From Sphaeramia orbicularis (lineage: Eukaryota; Chordata; Actinopteri; Kurtiformes; Apogonidae): DNA of 64,000 nucleotides. Below, piece after piece: positions 11,101 through 25,028 of this stretch (position 1 is the first letter of the stretch; each line of letters begins with the position of its first letter). The DNA is taken from the NCBI RefSeq assembly GCF_902148855.1, contig NC_043978.1:40898609-40962608 (forward strand), in the 5' to 3' direction. The notes under the pieces were generated by a model. It searched no databases, had not been told where the DNA came from, and worked only from the letters and a program-made list of their open reading frames with translations. The position numbers and the translations under genes were made by a program.

Positions 11101-14100
11101 TCATCCAATAGGGGCTCAACAGAACGGGAGCAGGAAATCATCACCTGCTATGAAAAGTCAGGAGACATTGCTCTGCTTTATCTGCAGGAGGCCGAGAAGG
11201 TGTGATTTGAGTTTTGATGTGTGATTTTTAAGTGTTATTTTCAATTAGGCCTCTAGTTTAATGGTGTGAAATAGGCGCTCTGGTCTGATAAGTACCTAGT
11301 GCCACATTATCTCATGAACACTCACCAAATATCCTGTTAGTGCTTGGACTCCCAAGTGCTATGCCGTCTTTGTGGGTGTGTGATGAATATTATGCGGTTA
11401 GTGCAGTCTGGCTAAAGCAATACCGCTCGTGACAGCCAACTGGCAAACAGTCCTCATTTCAGGCATTAACTCACTCTGCCTTTTTACTGCTGTGTGTTTT
11501 GCTGTAGGCTCTGTCTGCAGGGATTCAGAACCGCAGCCCAAAGCCTGGCCCTGCAGCCCAAGACCAGGAACTGGGGTACTTCCTGGAGACAGGCCTACAG
11601 AGAGCCCACGTCATCCACTTTAAAAACGGGTGAGAGAAGACAGGCTGTGATGGTGTAGAGGGGAGATGAGGCAAAAGTTGTTTGGCAATCACGTCAGAGC
11701 CACAAAACACAAGACAGAAATTGACAAAACCTGATCCAAAAAGTTTTATACACGAGGCTTTGTGTGCCCAGACAGTAACCAAGAACAAGGCTCTCCCTCG
11801 CTTCTTTTTTCTCTTTCTCTCAAAAGACGACACTTCACACCCACTTCACAGTTCCAATGTTACAAAGCTGCTGACAGGTGGATAGAAGCAGAAAAGTGTG
11901 AATACAGTTAAGCAACATGCACAGTGCAGCTGATATTTGCAAGGTGTTGTTGTTTTGAGAATGACAGAGGTGGTTGCAGTTGCCAAAACTATGCACTAGA
12001 ATCACAGTGAACTGGATAAAAGTATACTACTCATTGTTTTTGTAACAATGACATTCCGTGTAGGACACAGTACCTAAAATGTAATCAGTGATAGTATGCA
12101 TTTTGTTTTCCAAAATGTATTTCTGGCCTCATCTGTGCACATTACATTATAAAAAATAATGACTGTTTACTGACATCACCTTACATCATTTCTGGGATTA
12201 AGATTCTCCTCTCATTTGCAGAGACCAGCATGTAAAACTGCCTAGTGCAGCATGAAATGTCTGAGAATATAAACAAACATCAAAGACATGTAAATGTTTA
12301 TGCTTGGGATGTAGTTTTTCTAGGTTTAAAGCTTTACCTCAAGGCAGTTGTTTGCTGTGTCATCGTTAAAACTGGAGAATGCATAGAAAAATCTGCAACT
12401 TGACATGTTTCAAATAATATCAAAGTTTGTGCTTGTGTGTTTTGTGTTATAATGGATCTGTTACCTCATTTCTGTTCTACACTCTCTGACAAATGTTATT
12501 ATTCTGTTGTTTCCATAGCAATTTGACACATGGTGTAGGTCGATTTCGGGAGATTCTTCGGGCTGTTGAGACCAGAACAACTCAGAACCTTCGCATGGTG
12601 AGTGATGCTGATATCTTACTCACCTCCAGCATTGCTGCATACTTAAACAGATTTTCTGAAAGGATAATAAACAAACCAATTAAACAAACAAAGAAAATAA
12701 ATTAATTAAATGTGATTTTGGTACATTGTTATTACCTGACTTACAGACAGCTTCAGTCTCGCCACTGTAACCTCTAGCCAGTGGGATTAATAGCTGATTT
12801 TTGGTTGTTAAATAGCAAGTGCACCTTCATGTAAACAGATTGCTATTTTAGTGCCAGAGTATCTCCGCCAAATGTGCATGTATTTTTCTGTGTATCTTTG
12901 TGTATGTATGTAGACCATAGCGAGACAGCTTGCAGAGATCTTGCTCCGAGGAATGTGCGAACAGAGTTACTGGTCTCCTCTTGAAGACCCGCCCACTGCG
13001 TCGCCATTGGACGATCCCACTCGGCAAGGACACACTCACAGCAAGAACTACAGCTTAAGCCGACGCCCACGGGTGTACTCAGGAGAGAAGTAAGTGATAA
13101 TGTGTGTTTACTGGTGCTAAACTAGGAAAGGAAAACAGCCAACATGGCTCCAGAACTGACTGTGGTAGTGTGCTGTTACTTTTCTCTCTTTTCCCCTTTT
13201 CTGTTCTCTTATATTTGACTTTCTCTCCTCTCAGTCTGTTTTGCCCTCAGGAAAACACAGAAGAAGCTTTGCTGCTGCTGCTCATCAGTGAATCAATGGT
13301 AAGACACAAACACCAAGTGACAAACATGTCAATTCCACCATTTAATCTCAAACCTTGGCCCGAGAACTTCAAGTGTAGAGAGATTCATATAAAGCACTAG
13401 ACATGTTCACGAGTGCATTTTCACACCTACATCATTTGGAGACTTTCAGACTTTTATATATTGATCTGAGTCAGATTTGCAGGCACAAAAACCTCCAAAC
13501 GGGGTGTGTGTTTGTTTCCATCAGGAGCAGTGGTCTTAGTCTGGATCACTTTGGTTCTATGTTAGAGACAAATTACAGGAGGTTATGAAAAGCTATCGTC
13601 ACCAAAAAGCAGAACAGAGGAAGTTAATGATCAACCAAATTAACAACATGCTGACATCACAGGCACACCTGTCCATAAATCAATCAACACCAAATACACA
13701 TACAGTAGATGCACCACACATAAAAGATAATGATTTGTTTAATCAGCTCCCACAAGTGCAGCATGAAAGTAACACTAACTGGGATACATGTAAAACAATG
13801 TAATACATGGTTATTGGCTGAGATCATAGTTCGGACTTTCAGGTATGAAAAGACCTTAAGACAGTGTTTTGAGCTCTATAGTACTATGGTTAGTTCAGCA
13901 TCGAATAAAAGGTTCTGCTGGTAATCCCTGATCAGCGCACTGAATCAAATTTCCAAAGAAACATTAAGTCAGTGTATTAAAGTTGAAATGAGACCTGTGG
14001 TTTAGGCTGTAGATGAAGTTTATATATTCATTTGTTTATTCTATTTGAGTTTATGACATAAAAAGTATACACAAAAAAAAAAATATCAAAAAAAGTTCTT

Positions 14101-17100
14101 TATATATTCTGTTTGTGTTCTAGGCAAACCGTGACGCTGTGCTGAGCAGGATTCCTGAACACAATAATGATCGTATCATCAGCCTCCAGTCTGCCTCCGT
14201 GGTGTACGACCTGCTGACTATCGCTCTGGGCAGGAGAGGGCAGTATGAGATGCTGTCAGAGGTGAGCAGTCGCTCTGTGGGATGCATTACAGATACTAAC
14301 ACTCTTATTAGTTTGATTAAAGCATAAACAGCTATGTAAATTTAGATTGCTTCATTAAAATGCTGAAACTGGATAGAAAAAATCATTTTAAAACTGCACC
14401 AGCAAGGATGAATTTATGTTTAAAATGAGTCAGTTCATATTTAAAGAAAATCTCATTAATGCAAACCAACATTAAATAGAGTTTAATTAATATGAAGATG
14501 CTTGCTTAACCAAAGTAAAGGAAAATGAATAAATAAAAAGTAGAATTGCCTGCTGCTATTGAGTATTAAACTGATGAAACTATCAGCTGCGCACTGTTCC
14601 TAAACAAAGTGTTGCATGGTTAGTTAGCTAAAAAGTTAGTTTGTTTACTCATGATGGTTCGGCAAAGAAGTTCTCATTTCTTTTCCTATGAGGAAAAGCT
14701 TGCTGGCCAGGAAAGTAAAAAAAGAGACCTGGCAGCAACTGGCAGACTGTTTTGGCATGTTTGGCAGGACAGCTTCGTTTCTTTCACTGCCATGTTTGAC
14801 AGTTGGTCCAATCTTCCTGTTCGACTCCAGAATAGTTTCCTTGCTGAACCGATATCTTGACAGAAATTCAGCAACAACACAAATTGTCAGTTGGGTTGAG
14901 TCTCTTCCTTAAGTCTCTTTGAAGAACTTGATTATTTTTGCCCAGTCCATCTTGAAAAGGCAACCGTTTTAGAAGTTAAATCTCCCCAAGTGTAAGTAAA
15001 TGGTGGTTCACACTTTAGACTGGAAAATATAGGTTGGCACAACAGAAATAAACCCTGATTTAACCAAATTTAAGAAATATTTGTTGCTGGTGTGACCCCG
15101 CTCTACTTTTACCTCGATTAAGCAGATAGAAGACCTCTGATCACTTTAGTAAAAACGTGTCCTGTCTATGATGTCCCAGTGTTTGGAGAGAGCCATGAAG
15201 TTTGCCTTTGAGGAGTTCCATCTCTGGTACCAGCTCGCTCTGTCGCTAATGGCTGCAGGGAAATCCGCTCGGGCTGTTAAAGTTATCAAGGAGTGTATTC
15301 GTCTGAAGCCTGATGAGCCCACCATACCTCTACTGGCTGTCAAACTGTGTATCGGACCCCTGCACTGGGTATCCACCATTCCTCAAATTTTTATTATCCA
15401 TCTTCATATGTTGTCCTTGTCCCTTCATATGTTCTCACTCTGCTGATCACTGCACTCACTTTTCTGCCTTTTTCTTCTGATTTATGTGTCTTCCCTAATC
15501 CAGTTGGAAGAGGGGGAGTCCTTTGCAAAGATGGTGATTGACATGGGGGAGAAAGCAGCTGAGTTTAGAGCTAAAGGCTACTTGGCCATCGGCCTGGTTT
15601 ACAGCCTCAAAGCCACTGATGGTAAGTATGAGAATGTCATCAAATGAGTCGATTAGATGAAAACACTGAAAATAGGGCTGTGCAATATATTGAATTAATT
15701 CAGTTAATTAAGGTTTTGTTCTCTGAAAATTTTGAAAAAAAAAAAAAAAGCAAAATCGTGATTATTCCTCTGAAGACCTTTCTTGCTGAATTGAAAATGC
15801 AACCTGTATGCTCTGTCTAATATATCAGTTGTGGATGTGTCTCTCTAGGTGTATTTATATGTTTTTCTTTATGCCGTATAGATTTATTAAAAAGAGTATC
15901 CATCAATCATGTTTTTTCCTCACTTCTTATACCCAGAAAATAATGAATTAAAATATTTAATTGACCATAATGTTGAGGAAAAGAAATGAGATGCAAATTT
16001 TGGCCATGTTGACAAGCTCTAATTGAAAGCAGTTTCTTATGTAATTTTTAAGCACTTGTTTTTCTCTCCGTGCTGTTTCAGCGTCATTACGAAGCACACA
16101 GGAGGAGTACCAGAGGAAAGCTTTGGGAGCCTTCCAAAGGTTGGGTCTGAGCCACTGCCTTCTTTTACACCAACATTTTAATTTCCCTCCAGTAGTTTTT
16201 CACACCACTAGCTGTTTTTTTTTTTTTTTTTCAGTGGTTTGGAGTAACTTTGTTGTATCTCAGCAAATGATCTGACCCAAAGATCATCACCTTGATCCTT
16301 TCCTGCCAGTGAATGTTCTGTGAGCGGGGCCGTGACAATAAATAGTTGTGATTAGTCATTTAAAGTCTTTCTGTTAGCTTTTATGACTCAGCTGAACTGT
16401 AAATCTAATAATAGCTTAATTATACACATACATGTAATAAAGGGGAGAATATTTTTGGCATAGACTTTTGGAACATATATGATGAATTACATTTGTGTTT
16501 GCCTTCTGTTAATAAATATCAAACATGGCAGATATGACATGACTCACTGCAGTTCTAGTTCTCCATTGAGCTCATAGATGAAGAATGAGCTGCAATGACA
16601 TGATGTGATTTAAAGAACGCCAGTCAAACAGTGGGAAACATTGTGGAAATAGTGATTAAATAAGTTTCACCCAACATGGGGGTGAATGAAAACTATAATG
16701 ACAGTTATCTTAATTAATCACTTCACATTTCTAATATTGCAATGTGATGATTATGGACTGTGACAGGCCTGTTTGGAAGTGATGGTATATTAGCATAAGT
16801 ATGTAATCCACTTATGCATTTTAAAAAATGAAAGCTCACTTTTTCCACTTTCTGGCTTTATTAGTTTATGTCCTTGCAGCCTTTTTCCCTGCTTTCTTAG
16901 TATCTATGTGACGTAATTGTCTTTAAATGTAAAACACCCTCTGGTTGTTTCTGTTGCAAGTTCTCCATTGTTTTCTTTACCACGTTTTTACTATTTGGCT
17001 ACTGCAGTGACCCACTTTCCCCACAGGGATCTTTAAAGTTTCATCTAATCTTATTAAATTTTTTATTCAGCTTGCCTGAACACACAAATTGTTTTTCCCC

Positions 17101-17307
17101 TCTCTTCCTCTGCAGAGCTCAGAGTCTGTCTCCCACTGACCATCTAGCAGCTTTCTACCTGGCGTTGCAGCTGGCGGTGTCCCGACAGGTAACATGGAGT
17201 TAATAGGATCACATCACTACGAACATTTCTGAGATGAATGCAGAGTCTCACGTTAATATTTTCAATCTCAACTGTAGCGAAAACATGAGGCTGATACTTT
17301 GTGTGTC

Positions 17308-17366
<59 letters not shown>

Positions 17367-20300
17367 GCGCGTGTAGATCCCTGAGGCACTGGGCTACGTT
17401 CGACAGGCGCTGCAGCTACAAGGGGATGACGTCCATTCCCTTCATCTACTGGCACTGCTGCTTTCTGCCCAGAAACACTACCACGATGCTCTCAATATTA
17501 TCGAGATGGCCTTGTCTGAATACCCCGAGAACTTCAAGTAAGACAGACTCAACACTGAATTAGTCTATTTATCAGTCGTATCTATGTGGGAACATTACAT
17601 TCAGGAAAACAGATTTTAATTTTTGTTCTACACGCACTCTGAAGGTTTTGCAAAATGCATTAAAACTTCAGTTCAGTTCTATTTATTTGCTCATTTTAGT
17701 ATCTAAATTCCAGAGGAAGCACCACAAACAAGAAAAGGGGGACTTTAGTGTAGTTTTCAAGTGTCTGTACTTTACTCCATACATTTCAACACAAATATAT
17801 ATATACCTTCTACTCCTTACATTTTCACAACAAGCCTCTTAATTTTTTTGGAATGGGTTTGAGAGGAAGTATCACTTATTTCTATTTTGCATCATCGTGT
17901 ACAATCCCAATATCAAAACTGATCTCAATATGAAAGAATGGAATAATGAAGACAAATATAACAGAATACAAAAAAGACATAACGTGGTGAAAATGGCAGA
18001 AAACCACATAAAATTGTAAGATAAGGTGGAAAAAATGTAAAAGTCATACAAGACACAACAAGACAAGAATTCCATGAAAGACAAAACAAGGATAAAGCTG
18101 TGGAAACATTTTAACAAGATGTAAACACACCTGCAGCATCTCATTTTGTGAGTTAGTGCAATGAGTGTAATCTTACACTTGGCTCCTTTTTACTTGTATA
18201 GGCGATGCTGAGCCTATGGTTTTAGGTTGTTTGGTTTTTTTTTTTACTTTTTGAAGAGTAAAGAGTACTTATTTTTTCTGCCTCAAATTGTATTGTTTTG
18301 CCACCTCTGATTGCAACCCAAACTACTCATACACATACCATGACTGAAGAAAGACCAGGAAGAACACAAAAATCTTCATTATTTGCTCTTTTCATAAACA
18401 TAATTACAGAGACACATGTGGTCACTGTTTCCTTTTGGTTCTGCTTATTGTCACAGATAATTAAAAAAAACAATTGTCCTTATAAGTCAGTTTAAAACAA
18501 GGATTAGAAACTATTCCACTCTTAAGAGGTATTTTGTTGTTGTTTGTTTACTTTCTTTCAATCATTTTATCTATATTTATACTGTTTTAAGTGAACTTTC
18601 AACATCACATGGTGCACACTGTTTGTGCCTGTGTTTCACTGTGGTGGTTGTCACATTCCATTGTGTTAATGTGTTTGTTGTCTTTTGTAGTCTACTGTAT
18701 ACGAAGGTGAAGTTGGAGTCGATGTGTCGAGGACCCGAGGAAGCTCTGCTCACCTGTAAACACATGCTGCAGATCTGGAAGAGTTTTTACAACCTCACCA
18801 ACCCCAGGTATGAGCAAAGGCCATTCCAATACTAGTAGAAACTGGTACATCTCTCTTCATTTGGCTATGTTCCAGCGTCATTTCAAAATGCTCCCAAATC
18901 TGTAGAAAAAGTCAAGTAAATCAAACTAAGTCATAGGCAATAAAGAAAAGACAACTAATGAATCATACTATTATTTTGGGTCGTACATATTTGCTTTGCA
19001 ACCCAGGTTGTGTAACAATGCTCACCCTGAGGTGGTGTTTTGTGTGTCAATGTGAATCTCTGCCTGTATAAACATACAATATGTTGTAGTGATTCGGGGC
19101 GTGGCAGCAGTCTGTTGGATAGAGCCATAGCAGACAGACGACAGCTCAACGCCATGACTCTGCCCGACTTCAGCGACCCTGAGACTGGTAGGCACACACA
19201 CACATGCAGGGTCACTGCTCAGAGACATCGCAGCAAATCCCTCAAGTCAAACATAATGGCTGTCTCTCACTATTTTTCTGCTGCTTATTCATACCTTAAT
19301 TTTGAATTTTATTCTTTTGTGTAATGAAGGTCACACTAGTGGGTTTTTTTTCATTACACATACTTTATTTATAGGTGTAGAAAATTGTTACATAGAATTT
19401 TTTTAGTTTGCTTTTATTGATGATGAACAGCACATGATGTTACTAAAAGCTTTTGTTTGGATAAATGTTTCTTTTCTTTTTTTCTTTCTTTATTTAATTC
19501 CACTCATTTCTGTTTCCCTCTCTCTTTTTTGAGTCTCAGGTTCTTCTTCTTCTCACTCTGATTCTGAACCGGTTTCCCCCACCTCTCCATCCACACTATC
19601 CTCTCTCTCCTCCCCACTGTCCTCACCTTCCTCCCCTGTCTTCATCCTTCAGTCACCTCCTCTGCCTCCATCCAAAAACCAAACCTTCACCCCTCTTCCT
19701 CCTCCTCCTCCTCTCCCTCCTCCTGGGCCCACCAAGACCAGGAGTCACCCCTTTTGCAACCACGTCACTCTCCGCCGGTTCTCGTCCACCTGTAATCCAC
19801 CTCCGTGTGCAGTGGGCCTGATGCATGGTGTTGAGAATGACCTTAAAGAACCCACCAAGTTTTGGGGGAGATTTGTTAATTGGTTCATTTGAACATTTGC
19901 CGTGCTGTAGAAAACTGCCAGACCAAGTCAGCTACCTTAAATTTAAAGAGCTGCCACTTCTCATTTTCTGTCTCAGTGACAGCAGTAGTGGCCTGCTGTC
20001 ATGGAAAATTGTGTATGCTACGGTGCAGTGCACTGACATGAAGATGATTTGAGAAATTTTCAGAGCCCCACAGTGACCATGGAGAGAAAAATCCTTGAGT
20101 GGTTGAACAGAATTTGATGGTACTACTTAACTAAGTGAAGTTCTAGAATATTTTTCCAAATAAAAATTCCTCCAAATGATGCAAACAGTACTAATTTAGG
20201 CATTGCAGACAGTCGAGATCATCTCCTGTTGGTGATCTGCAATCATTAAGATAGTTGGTAGTGATTAAATTACAACTATAATAAATTAATAAACAACTAT

Positions 20301-23300
20301 TTTGATAATTGATTCATCAGATTAGCACTTGAAGAAAAAAGGGAAAAAGATGTTAACTTTCTGAATATATCTCAATACTTTCTGTTCTGTTTCCTCCATT
20401 CTAACAGTAGTCTATCTTTGGGTTGTGGACTAAACATTGACTTAGCCAAAACATTCGAGGATGTCATCTTGAGCCTTGAGACACAATTTTTCACCATTTT
20501 CTGTCATTTTATGGACCATACAACTGATTGAGAAAATAATCAACGAATTAATCACTACTGAAAATAAGCCTTAGTGAAGGCTGTAAATAGTTTTGTTGTA
20601 TTTCATTGTGTTATTTGTACAGCTCAAAGAATGGGTCATTTTGATGAAATTTAAATTGCAGCTCATTGTCTACTGGTTGGAAATAGGCAATGTTTGTGTT
20701 GTCACATTTCAGTTCAGTTCAAAGTTATTGATCCAGGAAAATCTTCCCTGAGGAAATATCAAAAAGCAGGTTCAATGCTCTTCATGCTTTTTGGAGAAGT
20801 GCCTGCTGTGCTGATGGCACTTCATATGCACTTACCTTGTAATGAATTAAAACGTGGGAACAACTTAATAAAATTTCGGAACAAATTAAGTTTAACTAAT
20901 TGGGTTTTTAAAGGCTGATATACTTATAATAATAGCTTGGAGCAGTAGGTAGTAGGAAATTAATTCATCATGAGTCAAAAATTAATTTTCCTTGACTTTA
21001 TTAGTAATTAGAAAATTGTTGAGCTGAACAGCTATGTCAAAGTATAAGTAACCAAACGAGTAAATGTGGATCATCGAGCATTAAGATCAAGTAATAAATC
21101 ATTAAATATGGAAGTGATTATCAAATTAATCTTTAAAACTTTAGGTCAATTATATTTTTATTTCTAATTACTGTATTATTTTCCCCAAAAGCCAAATATT
21201 CCAGTTGAGAAGCCACGAATGAAGTTTTGCTGATACCAGTTGCTTGTAAAATATCTAATCTGCATTGGTCTACTTCAAAAACAAATTCATCAAACATGGG
21301 AACAACTGAATCAAAATGCGGCCTCGATTTATCTTACTTTCTGTCCATGGCTGCTGTAAGGCTGGAGCAAAAATCCCTTAGTAAAATGACTTAAGAGCTG
21401 GTGTCAGAAAAATGTGATGCTCTCCTATATTAACCAGTCACAGAGATATACATTTCACCTCTACATCACTAGAACCGTAGACAGTGAGACTATTTAAGCT
21501 GACTGGTTTCTACTTTAACTAACTTTTAGAATGTGTTTTTGGTACTAAACTTGCTGTGGCTCAGAATGAGGGTGTGTCTGTATGGACTTAAAGCATGTGA
21601 TTGGCATTATTTTAATTTATCACTCAGTCACATATAGCTGATGGAGCATTTCTCTCTTCTCATCTCTTATATATCTTCTATATGTCAGTAAGACATAGAA
21701 TAATAGTGTATAGTGAGAGTATGTATCTACTTTTTCCAGCCCTTTGTCTTCTGTGTTCCTCCCTGTTTCCATATCCTCCTCCTTTCTTCCTGTGTGTTAG
21801 TGGGATTTCTTCATTCTAGCCATCATTTGTCTCATTTCCCATCTCCAGCATTATGTCATCTTTCCTCATTATCATCTCTTCTACTAATGACAGTTGAACT
21901 GGTCGATAATGACAGTTGCAATTTTGTTTAACAAAAAGCTTTAGGGGAAAAAAAGCACAGAACTTAATATTTCTTGTGCAGTTGGAGGACAGCTTTTACT
22001 GTAAATTACAGAGCGCATTGATTTTTTGCTGTTTCTTTGTTTCTTAGATTAATAATTACATAGTGTGTGTGTATATTGTAGTTCATAAAAGAAAGCCTAT
22101 GAGATATGTGCAGTGTCACATAATATAAGTAGTTAAGCTGGATGATTTGTTTATTACTTCGAATCTACAAACATTTTATCACCATAAAGCTCTGCGTCGT
22201 CCAATAAATACTTCTTGCTGGTAATTCAACCCTCTCTTGATACTATTGACACTATTTCATGTATTGGTGACAATTATCAGCATCTTCTTTCTTACATCAG
22301 GTTCTGAAAAACCACTGTGTGAGGTGATCCTCCTTTAAAGAATCCATTCCTTTTCTGTCATAATGGTTTATCTTTTTTCTGTCTCTCCCTGTCTTTTAAT
22401 CATTAACAGTCGTCTTTTCTGTTTCCCCCCCCCCCATCCTTCGGTTTTTTCAAGGCGGCCTTCAGGACGCTAACACTCTTGGTTTTTCCTCCATGTTTTC
22501 TGTTTGTAAGTAGCCATGTAACCTCCATCTGACTTTTCCTTTTCCATCCATTGTTCTGTCTGCCCTCCTGCCCCTTCCTATCCCAGATGAGGTTCTGATA
22601 TATGTACTGTTTGACAGCTGTATTGAGACCAGATGTACATATATCCTCTCCTTTAACTTGATGTCTGCAGCCAGGTTTCCAGAAGAATTACACTGACTTG
22701 AGTTAAAGGAATACAGCGAGCATAAAACAGATGAAAATATGTTTTCGCAGAAGAACACAAATCAAAGTGGTACCAGGCAAAAGTGACAATGGAAGGTTCC
22801 TTCTAGTGACACATTTGTTTTATTTACAAATACTTAATGTGGTTATCAGAAATTTAAAGAAAACATACCTATATCCTCTAATTTTATAATTTTGTGCTTA
22901 TTTTACTCATCATTTAATGATTTGTGAGTCTTTAAAAAATCCAAATAGATAAGATTAGTGCGGTCTTAGTTGTTATAGAACATGGGTCATCAACCCTGGT
23001 CCTGGAGAGCCACTATCCTACATGTTTTAGATGTATCCCTCTTCCAACACACCTGATTCAAATGATAAGCCTATCATCAAGCTCTGCAGAAGCCTGATGA
23101 TGACCGTCAGGTGTGCTGGAAGATGGATGCATCTAAAACATGCAGGATAGTGGCTCCCCAGAACCAGGGTTGACCATCCCTGTTATAGAACAATGAAAAC
23201 ACTTTTTTTTCCCTCCTTTTTTAAAATACTTTTTTTACTATTTAATACTATTTAAATGACAGACAGTAGTAGTTATGCATTGTTTTGTTTATAGTCCAGC

Positions 23301-24991
23301 CATTTTCTCCAGGGTTTTATGAAGATATGTTCCTTGAGCCGTAGGTAGTAAGTAAATCTTTCTATAGAGTAGAATTCCTCTATTAAACTTAGCCACTGAT
23401 CCTCACGGGGTGCATCAGTTTTGAGCCACTTCCTTGTAATGGCCTTTTTGGAAGCAATTATAAGAATTTTAAAGAGCTATTTGTCTTTTTTCTCTAATAC
23501 ATCACCAGGTAGCAGTCCCAGAAAAAAAACTTGGGGTCCTTAGGAACTGTGAAAGTCATAATGCCCTCAATTATTTAAAAAAGCCTTTCCCAGAAAGACT
23601 TCAATTTTGTACATGTCCAGAAAGTATGAGAGTGATTAGCACTTGTGTGCCCACACTGTCTCCAACAATATTGTTTATGTCCCTTTACTTTAGTAGTGAT
23701 ATGTGGAAAACACATTTTTAAGTGTTTTAGTTCATCTAATCAGACTAAACCCTCAAAACAAAGGAAAAAAAATATGACAATAAATATGATGATATGATGT
23801 GTATCATAAAACAGGGGTTATGATTGAGTAAATTGCATTGGCAACATATTGCATTTTTTTTTTTTATCTAATTTTAAGAAAACACCTGGAACATATCACT
23901 ATATGCATTTATTAAGAGATTACTTTTTGTTCCCTGAATCGAAAATTCATGTCTTAAAAGTTACTTACTTCAGTGTAAATAATGACTAGATAGTATCCTT
24001 CTCAGGCAGTTCCTTAAATCCAGTTTATATAATAATATTTCCACTGAAAATGTGATCATGATTAATACTTAAAATGTAAAATATGACTTCATCCCTAGCT
24101 GATCGTGTAGTGTAAAGTTTGTCTTGAGATGCTGAGGCGTAAGGTTCCTCCGATCGTCTTTTTGTGTTGTTTTCATCTCTGTGCATCTGTTTTAACAATT
24201 TTCTTTATTTGCTGTCAGGGTATCACGGCACTTAAACAAATGTCTACTGTGTGAGCTGTCCCTAACTTTTCTGTTGTAATAATGTGCACAGAGGTGAATC
24301 GCACACCAACCAGCAAACAGGGTAGTATATAGTTGCTTTTTTTTTTGGCTTCTGAATCGATGTATTCCTTTAATTCAGCAGCTTTAGTGCATGTGTTGCT
24401 GTGTGATTTGGCCACATTTTAGGCACAAGTCACTGCAGGAAACATCCTCAGTGTTCTCTCATATCATTGGTAAATGTCACTGAGCGAGACTGTTTCTATC
24501 TGTTTCCCGGTACAAACATGTAAGACTGACTGTATGTGCAAGACACAAAATGGCTTAAATCAAAGCATGTGAAAACATACAGAACCTCTTCTCACTTGTT
24601 TTTTAACTGTTCGACTGTGGAGTTACGCTTATGTGCATCACTGTCTAGTGGATTCTGCTTATATTTGTAGTAAAGCAAATATAAATAGATAGTCTAAAGT
24701 TAGCAGTGAGGTACTAGTGTAGGGTTAAATTTATGATAAAAACATAGTGTGCTTTATGGACACAGCATCTTTAAAAATGATGTAAAAGAGAGAGAGAGAG
24801 ACGTCATCCTTTTGTCATGTTGCTAAATCATCTTATCAGAAATATGCTCTTCCTCACTCTTACACATGCAAAGCTTAAACATTCAGATCTTCTTTTTACC
24901 TTTATCTCACTCATCGTGTTACATCCGTTGACCAGCACGCACACACACACACACAGACACACACAGACACACACAGACACACACAGACACA

Positions 24992-25028
<37 letters not shown>

